A stretch of DNA of 64,000 bases from contig JAAWJI010000017.1 in the NCBI GenBank assembly GCA_022796795.1, forward strand, positions 1-64,000, read 5' to 3'. Below the pieces are notes generated by a model that searched no databases, was not told where the DNA came from, and worked only from the letters and a program-made list of their open reading frames with translations. The position numbers and the translations under genes are program-made. Every line of letters starts with the position of its first letter. Position 1 is the stretch's first letter. The stretch is from Lachnospiraceae bacterium (GTDB lineage Bacteria; Bacillota; Clostridia; Lachnospirales; Lachnospiraceae). Shown here one piece after another: positions 61,577 to 64,000 of the stretch.

Positions 61577-62215
61577 TTATGCCAGCATTTTTAATGTGGT
61601 GATGGAAAGATCCCCCACCACAGCCAGATCCTCGGCCTCATAGGCGTAGAGGAAATTATCCGCAAAGAGAATCTGAGAGGAAGGCGGAAATTCCTCATCG
61701 CCAGCCCACAGTATAAAGCGAACAAAAAGCCCGTTGATAAACTCAAACTCATAGGCCCGATCTCCCATCTCAATCTTCTTTGCCCCCAGCTTTTCCATAG
61801 CCCCTGCAAACTGATCCAGCTTAAAGCCAAAACTGAATTTTAATCTGGTGAGACACCGGCCCTCAAACTGCCGGTAATACACCTCTCCCCAGGGCACCTC
61901 CCGGTAAGTGAGGAATCTGCCTGTTCCCTTTACCAGCTGTCCCTTTATGAGAAAACGAAGCACAATGATCTTGGCCGGGATACTGTCTAGGAGAAGATAG
62001 GGACCTTCTCCCTCCTGCTCCCTTTTTACCGTAAAATCCGGATAGCTCACCAGGTAGGAATATCCCATAAGCCGAATGTGAAACTGCCTGGCCTCCTGGT
62101 CGTAGGAAACCCCGCAGCGCTCCGCCGCCTCCCTGGGATCAATCTTTTGATATTCCTCCAAATAATGTTCAAAAGGAATTCGCTCCTTATTGTCCTTTTC
62201 GTAATGCAACTCCAT
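61577..62215 (-). CDS. DUF3786-containing protein
   Basis: The 212 residues match the DUF3786 pattern: DPREAAERCGVSYD, RFLTYREVPWGEVYYRQFEGRCLTRLKFSFG and WAGDEEFPPSSQILFADNF. The family is found in anaerobes, often near corrinoid or one-carbon genes; its function is not known. The RACo-like gene upstream (the next gene, at the window end) is such a neighbour. Confidence 0.8.
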   Translation of the reverse strand: MELHYEKDNKERIPFEHYLEEYQKIDPREAAERCGVSYDQEARQFHIRLMGYSYLVSYPDFTVKREQEGEGPYLLLDSIPAKIIVLRFLIKGQLVKGTGRFLTYREVPWGEVYYRQFEGRCLTRLKFSFGFKLDQFAGAMEKLGAKKIEMGDRAYEFEFINGLFVRFILWAGDEEFPPSSQILFADNFLYAYEAEDLAVVGDLSITTLKMLA

Positions 62216-62342
62216 GTCTGTTTCCTTTCTGTTCGGCGTCCCCGGGCGGCTTCTGCCTGTCCTGTTTCATAGTCATGGACCTCATGCCCCTGGCAGAGCC
62301 CCTTTCCCGCTGGCGACGTTGGCGTCTTTGCAAACTTATTTG

Positions 62343-62372
62343 AAAAAACAGCGCCGGAATCTTTCATCCGGC
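62343..62372 (-). terminator. Terminator of the RACo-like gene
   Basis: On the minus strand GCCGGA/TCCGGC (plus arms 62367-62372 and 62353-62358) with an 8-nt loop is followed 4 nt later by TTTTTT. Confidence 0.65.
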
Positions 62373-62435
62373 ACCGTTCATCCGTTTCCTCTGATCCGTC
62401 CTTCCTGGACTGTGGCCATTCCCCGCCGGCCCCGG

Positions 62436-64000
62436 TTACCCTTGCTCTACGGAGGGGAACAAAGAGCTGTCCGTATGGGGCAGGAAGCAGCAGGCCACAA
62501 ACTCATCCATATAGCCTGGCTCCGTGGAGAGCTCCAGATAGGTCATATTCTTGGCCAGTTCATAGGTCTTCCGCTCTGCCTTGGTGGATAAGAGCATGGC
62601 ATAGGCGCCGGACAGGGAGGAGTTTCCTATATAATGGTAGCATTCCACCGGAATATCCGGGAACATGCCGATCTGAATGGCATTTTTCATGTTGATCCCG
62701 CTGCCGATACCTCCTGCCACGTAGATCTGCTCGATCATGCTGATGTCGAAATCCAGAGATTTCAACATGGTGCGAATGGCGGAGAAAATGGCGCCCTTAG
62801 CCCGGATAAAGTTGTCGATATCCACCTCTGTGATCTCCACATCCTTTACTGAACCGCTGGTCTCCTCAAAAGCCAGCACATAGCTTCCCATGCCGTAGGC
62901 GTCATGCTTTACCCGTTTTCCCTCTCGGATAAATTTTCCCTTGGGACTGATAATGCCGCAACGGAACAGTTCGCTGATAATATCAATGATTCCGGAACCG
63001 CAGATTCCCACCGGCTTAGTGCCCGCATCTCCAATAATGGTAAGCTCCGGCTCCATGGTCTCCTTGTCGATAACGCAGGCCTCGATGGCTCCGTCTGTGG
63101 CCCGCATGCCGCAGCTAATATCACCGCCCTCAAAGGCGGGTCCCGCGGAACAGGCGCAGCTCATCATAAAGTCCGAATTTCCAAATACCAGCTCGCCGTT
63201 GGTTCCCAGGTCGATAAACAGGGAAAATTCCGGACGATCCCACAGGCGGCTCACCAGAGTGCCTGCCGTAATATCGCCGCCCACATAGCTTCCGATATTG
63301 GGAGCCATAATAATATGGGCATCCGGGTTTACCTTCAGGTTAATATCCGACGCGTAGAAGGAGTTGGTCTTAAAGAATGCCGGAATATAAGGTTCCATGC
63401 GCAGAGGATCCGCGTTGATGCCCATGAGCAGATGGTTCATGGTGGTATTGCTCGCTATGGACACCCGATAAACATGACGGGTGCTGATGCCTGCCGCCCG
63501 GCACATCTGCTGAATCATGGGATTTAAGGTCTCGGCCACAATGGCGTCCTGAAGCCTTCCCCTCCCTCCCTGCTTGGTGGACTCGATAATTCGGTTGATC
63601 ACATCCGCCCCATAGCGAATCTGCCCGTTTCCTGTGGATGCCTTGGCCAGAATCTTTCCATTCAGCATATTGACCACAATGGCGGAAACCGTGGTGGTTC
63701 CAATATCTACGGCCAAACCTCCCACAATCAGATCCTCATTATTTCCATGCATGTCGTACACAAATACATGGCGCTGAGCCTTTCCCACAATACACTGAAC
63801 GTCAAAATTGTTTCTCCGCAAAATGTCCGGCATTTTCCGCAGAGTAGAATAGGGAATTCGGATATACTGGATTCCTGTGGCCTCCTGCAGGGCCCGGATC
63901 ACCCGCTCAATATCCGGCATGGTATCCTCCAGGCTTGGGGGATCCATCTTAATCTTTATCACATGCAGGTTATTCTCCATGGGAAGCCCGGTCTCCTCCA
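62436..64000 (-). CDS. RACo-like corrinoid-activation protein (ASKHA ATPase), 5' end outside window
   Basis: The visible 514+ residues contain an ASKHA fold: GGLAVDIGTTTVSAIVV (phosphate 1), NGQIRYGADVINRI, FIDLGTNGELVFG (phosphate 2) and VAGGIGSGINMKNA (adenosine). Its C-terminal part, DSSLFPSVEQG, ends as in RACo/RamA-type reductive activators of corrinoid proteins. The frame is open to the window edge, and family members carry an N-terminal 2Fe-2S ferredoxin domain that would lie beyond it. It uses ATP to drive electron transfer that rescues inactive Co(II) corrinoid. No methyltransferase or corrinoid protein is adjacent here. Confidence 0.88.
   Translation of the reverse strand, partial: EETGLPMENNLHVIKIKMDPPSLEDTMPDIERVIRALQEATGIQYIRIPYSTLRKMPDILRRNNFDVQCIVGKAQRHVFVYDMHGNNEDLIVGGLAVDIGTTTVSAIVVNMLNGKILAKASTGNGQIRYGADVINRIIESTKQGGRGRLQDAIVAETLNPMIQQMCRAAGISTRHVYRVSIASNTTMNHLLMGINADPLRMEPYIPAFFKTNSFYASDINLKVNPDAHIIMAPNIGSYVGGDITAGTLVSRLWDRPEFSLFIDLGTNGELVFGNSDFMMSCACSAGPAFEGGDISCGMRATDGAIEACVIDKETMEPELTIIGDAGTKPVGICGSGIIDIISELFRCGIISPKGKFIREGKRVKHDAYGMGSYVLAFEETSGSVKDVEITEVDIDNFIRAKGAIFSAIRTMLKSLDFDISMIEQIYVAGGIGSGINMKNAIQIGMFPDIPVECYHYIGNSSLSGAYAMLLSTKAERKTYELAKNMTYLELSTEPGYMDEFVACCFLPHTDSSLFPSVEQG

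Noticed and set aside
1..64000. CRISPR array or further insertion sequences
   Set aside because: I found no regularly spaced direct repeats and no transposase other than the serine recombinase; only the two palindromic repeat copies stand out.

Overview
The window looks like chromosome from a spore-forming Lachnospiraceae-type Firmicute of moderate-to-high GC. The signs are an alpha/beta small acid-soluble spore protein, paired glgC/glgD, a YesM/YesN-type two-component system beside mglBAC, class II (B12) ribonucleotide reductase, Rex, and a clpS-clpA pair. Ribosome binding sites are strong GGAGG types and most genes lie on the minus strand. Genus cannot be fixed from sequence reading alone.

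Layout. Positions 1-3.7 kb are the right end of an integrated mobile element (replication initiator-like protein, DnaC-like ATPase, TnpW-like protein, large serine recombinase). It has cut a glycoside hydrolase family 3 gene in two. 3.7-8.8 kb is a minus-strand operon: mannitol-1-phosphate dehydrogenase, sugar-binding lipoprotein, a permease with no ATPase gene beside it, and the broken GH3. 8.8-14.2 kb is the most interesting locus: rtcB RNA ligase, an RNA with a circularly permuted tRNA fold, an SPFH/band-7 protein, and two divergent WYL regulators. 14.3-17.1 kb holds the spore protein and glgC-glgD. 17-23 kb holds a YbjQ protein, a membrane-anchored MerR protein, an oxidoreductase, a MATE transporter, an AraC regulator and a UroD-family methyltransferase.

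23.2-32.7 kb is a galactose/ribose-type uptake and sensing unit (mglBAC, two extra binding proteins, histidine kinase, response regulator). 33-45.3 kb is largely housekeeping (secG, rnr, smpB, nrdJ, rnhA, mscL, miaB), with a lipoprotein barnase and its barstar inserted. 45.4-52.5 kb holds glgX, deoC, deoB, clpA and clpS. 52.5-54.7 kb is a PadR/DUF2812 pair flanked by two copies of a palindromic repeat. 54.7-64 kb holds a MetY-type enzyme, a CFI-box protein, yebC, mazF, alr, rex, a MalY/PatB aminotransferase, a DUF3786 protein and a truncated RACo-like corrinoid-activation protein at the window edge.

The headline is the RNA between rtcB and the SPFH gene. On the minus strand, T arm, closed acceptor stem, D arm and both anticodon-stem strands occur in permuted order. 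All the standard tRNA tertiary-contact bases I checked are present (U8, A14, G15-C48, G18, G19, A21, U54, U55, C56, A58). Its topology matches what is known of YrlA-type Y RNAs, and its neighbourhood matches RtcB/SPFH RNA-repair loci that I recall being reported with a tRNA-like RNA. All function statements are from sequence reading and family knowledge; no search was run.
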